From Gammaproteobacteria bacterium (GTDB lineage: Bacteria > Pseudomonadota > Gammaproteobacteria > Pseudomonadales > JAUIKI01): a stretch of 8,312 nt of DNA. Below are positions 6,658 through 8,312 of this stretch, piece by piece. The notes under the pieces were generated by a model. That model did not search any database. It was not told the origin of the DNA and worked only from the letters and a program-made list of their open reading frames with translations. Numbering within the stretch: position 1 is the first letter of the stretch; each line of letters begins with the position of its first letter. The stretch lies in the NCBI GenBank assembly GCA_030430875.1, contig JAUIKI010000046.1, positions 1 to 8,312 of the forward strand, written 5' to 3'. Position numbers and translations under genes: made by a program.

Positions 6658-7647
6658 TTATTTGCGATTAGCTTCATGGTGTTGATAGGCTTCAACAATG
6701 CGCTGGACCAAAGGGTGTCGAACGACATCTTTTGAATCAAAAAAAGTAAAATGAATTCCATTGATATTTTTAAGGACATTGATCACATCAACTAATCCAG
6801 ATGGGATGTGTTTTGGTAAATCTATCTGGGTGATATCACCTGTAATCACTGCAGTTGAACCAAAACCAATCCGAGTTAAAAACATCTTCATTTGTTCAAT
6901 AGTAGTGTTTTGGCTCTCATCAAGAATAATATAGGCATTATTTAAGGTTCGTCCTCGCATATATGCCAATGGTGCAATTTCAATAATGTTTTTTTCAATA
7001 TATTTTTCAACACGCTCAACGCCCAATAACTCATATAATCCATCATATAATGGCCTAAGATAAGGATCAACTTTTTGATTTAAATCACCAGGTAGAAATC
7101 CAAGTTTTTCACCTGCTTCTACGGCTGGACGAACTAAAATAATCCGTTCAACAATATTTCGTTCTAATGCTTGAGCAGCACAAGCGACAGCTAAAAAAGT
7201 TTTACCTGTTCCAGCTGGACCTATTCCAAAATTAATATCACATGATTGGATTTTCTGAATATATTGCAGTTGATTCTTTCCGCGCGATTTTACTAATGCA
7301 TGCTTAGTTTTAATTAATTCTATCGGCATTGCATTATCGCTTATTGAACTTTCTAAGAAATTCCCTGTTGATTCTTGTAATAACAGGTGTAATTTTTCAG
7401 GCGTTAGTTGAAAACCTTGCTCAATTTCACTATATAAGTGTTTAATCAAGTTTTCAGCAAGATTAACATGCTTGATGTCACCTTGTATTTGAAATTGATT
7501 GCCTCGATTACGGATTTCAACATGCAATCGTTGCTCAATTTGCTTAAGGTGAGCATCAAGCTCACCGCAAAGCACTGCAAGTGATACAGCATTATTTGGC
7601 TCTAAATCATGCTGTTTAGTAATCAGTGGGTGTTTTTTTGATGTCAC
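6658..7647 (-). CDS. ybeZ: PhoH-family ATPase (YbeZ)
   Basis: YbeZ is a cytoplasmic PhoH-like P-loop NTPase that acts with YbeY in RNA and ribosome metabolism; the family is related to the N-terminal part of superfamily 1 helicases. The 329 residues (E. coli about 346) comprise an N-terminal KH-like RNA-binding region at about 20-80 and a PhoH domain at about 118-322. Walker A is GPAGTGKT (143-150) and Walker B is IILDESQN (240-247, Asp243/Glu244). AYMRGRTLNNA (228-238), VITGDITQIDLP (267-278) and DVVRHPLVQRIV (307-318) are typical PhoH blocks. The start is GTG, the first usable start after the in-frame thrH stop 11 codons upstream. No Shine-Dalgarno stands at normal spacing; AGGA is 18 bases away. 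The family begins shortly before the LEPNN segment, so the start is plausible. Confidence 0.95.
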   Translation of the reverse strand: MTSKKHPLITKQHDLEPNNAVSLAVLCGELDAHLKQIEQRLHVEIRNRGNQFQIQGDIKHVNLAENLIKHLYSEIEQGFQLTPEKLHLLLQESTGNFLESSISDNAMPIELIKTKHALVKSRGKNQLQYIQKIQSCDINFGIGPAGTGKTFLAVACAAQALERNIVERIILVRPAVEAGEKLGFLPGDLNQKVDPYLRPLYDGLYELLGVERVEKYIEKNIIEIAPLAYMRGRTLNNAYIILDESQNTTIEQMKMFLTRIGFGSTAVITGDITQIDLPKHIPSGLVDVINVLKNINGIHFTFFDSKDVVRHPLVQRIVEAYQHHEANRK

Positions 7648-7677
7648 GATAAATGAGATTGATAATCCTATGGTTAA

Positions 7678-8286
7678 TTATAGATTATCTTTAAATTCAA
7701 GTAGCTTTTGCTTGAGATCATCGTAAGCAAAAACTGCTGGAAATTGCGGAAATTCTTGTATCACGTTCTCAGGAGCCCTAAATAAAATGCCTGAGTCTGC
7801 TTGTGATAGCATAGTTGTATCATTGTATGAGTCTCCTGCCGCCACAATGCGATAATTCAAGCTCTGCAAGGCGATGACTGAAGCACGTTTAGGGTCTTTT
7901 TGTCTTAGTTTATAGTTTACAATACGTCCAGATTCATCGGTTATCAGACGATGACAAAGTAATGTTGGCATCGCAAGCTTTTGCATTAAAGGCATTGCAA
8001 ATTCATAAAAAGTATCTGAGAGAATAATCACTTGAAATTCACTTCTAGCCCAATCAAGAAATGATTTGGCACCTTCCAATGGATGCAATTGATTAATGAC
8101 GCTTTGAATTTCACTCAAACCTAGCTGATGCTCATCTAAAATGCGTAAACGCTGCTGCATGAGCTGATCATAATCAGGAATATCTCGTGTTGTAGCTTTA
8201 AGCGCTGAAATTCCAGTTTGCTCGGCAAAAGCAATCCAAATTTCAGGAACTAACACCCCTTCTAGATCAAGACAAAGAATTTCCAT
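7678..8286 (-). CDS. thrH: ThrH-type phosphoserine/homoserine phosphotransferase
   Basis: This is a HAD-superfamily enzyme of the ThrH type, described in Pseudomonas aeruginosa as dephosphorylating phosphoserine and able to move the phosphate to homoserine, linking serine and threonine synthesis. The 202 residues match the family length (about 205). Motif I is DLEGVLVPE with nucleophile Asp7 and Glu9 in place of the second Asp, which is characteristic of ThrH rather than SerB. Motif II is Ser90 in ILSDTFYEF, motif III a Lys at 130 or 133 in the RQKDPKR segment, and motif IV GDSYNDTTML (Asp152, Asp156). A cap domain occupies about 12-75. In-frame TAG codons at 8293-8298 exclude a longer protein. 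The ribosome binding site is weak. It is followed by ybeZ after 30 bases and is probably in the same operon. Confidence 0.93.
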   Translation of the reverse strand: MEILCLDLEGVLVPEIWIAFAEQTGISALKATTRDIPDYDQLMQQRLRILDEHQLGLSEIQSVINQLHPLEGAKSFLDWARSEFQVIILSDTFYEFAMPLMQKLAMPTLLCHRLITDESGRIVNYKLRQKDPKRASVIALQSLNYRIVAAGDSYNDTTMLSQADSGILFRAPENVIQEFPQFPAVFAYDDLKQKLLEFKDNL

Positions 8287-8312
8287 ACTTTTCTACTAAA
8301 TTAAGTCACCTA

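Overview
The window looks like part of a gammaproteobacterial chromosome. The evidence is the gene order phoH/ybeZ - ybeY - corC/ybeX - lnt, a core gammaproteobacterial cluster, and an upstream thrH-type phosphatase known mainly from Pseudomonas-like gammaproteobacteria. The core genes are AT-rich (20 G+C in the 60 bases at 4921-4980). The passenger of the large outer-membrane protein is rich in Asp and Asn, which would fit a marine or aquatic host, but I cannot name a genus. All six genes lie on the minus strand, so transcription runs from high to low coordinates.

Layout in transcription order. (1) 8286-3815 is a compact five-gene cluster: thrH, phoH/ybeZ, ybeY, corC/ybeX, lnt. Gaps are 30, 5, 18 and 12 bases, which suggests one operon whose promoter lies beyond the right edge. 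YbeZ and YbeY work on RNA and ribosomes, and CorC/YbeX is linked to the same biology and to divalent metal handling. Lnt finishes lipoprotein maturation at the inner membrane. ThrH acts in serine/threonine metabolism and occupies the position where miaB sits in E. coli. (2) 3814-3624 is a 191-base AT-rich spacer. It holds a good sigma70-like promoter (TTGCAA, 17 bases, TACAAT), two perfect palindromes lying on its two hexamers, a partial Fur-box match and a strong ribosome binding site. (3) 3623-36 encodes a 1195-residue classical (type Va) autotransporter: signal peptide, repetitive beta-helix passenger and C-terminal 12-strand-type barrel ending in Phe. It is clearly more GC-rich than the operon (34 G+C in the 60 bases at 901-960), and its passenger holds a young 141-base tandem duplication.

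The core operon is ordinary and well conserved, with the expected catalytic residues in every enzyme. The accessory part is the autotransporter with its own control region. I see no CRISPR array, insertion sequence, tRNA, rRNA or defence system, and nothing that I would call a new biological system. The best leads are the control region and the recently duplicated passenger.
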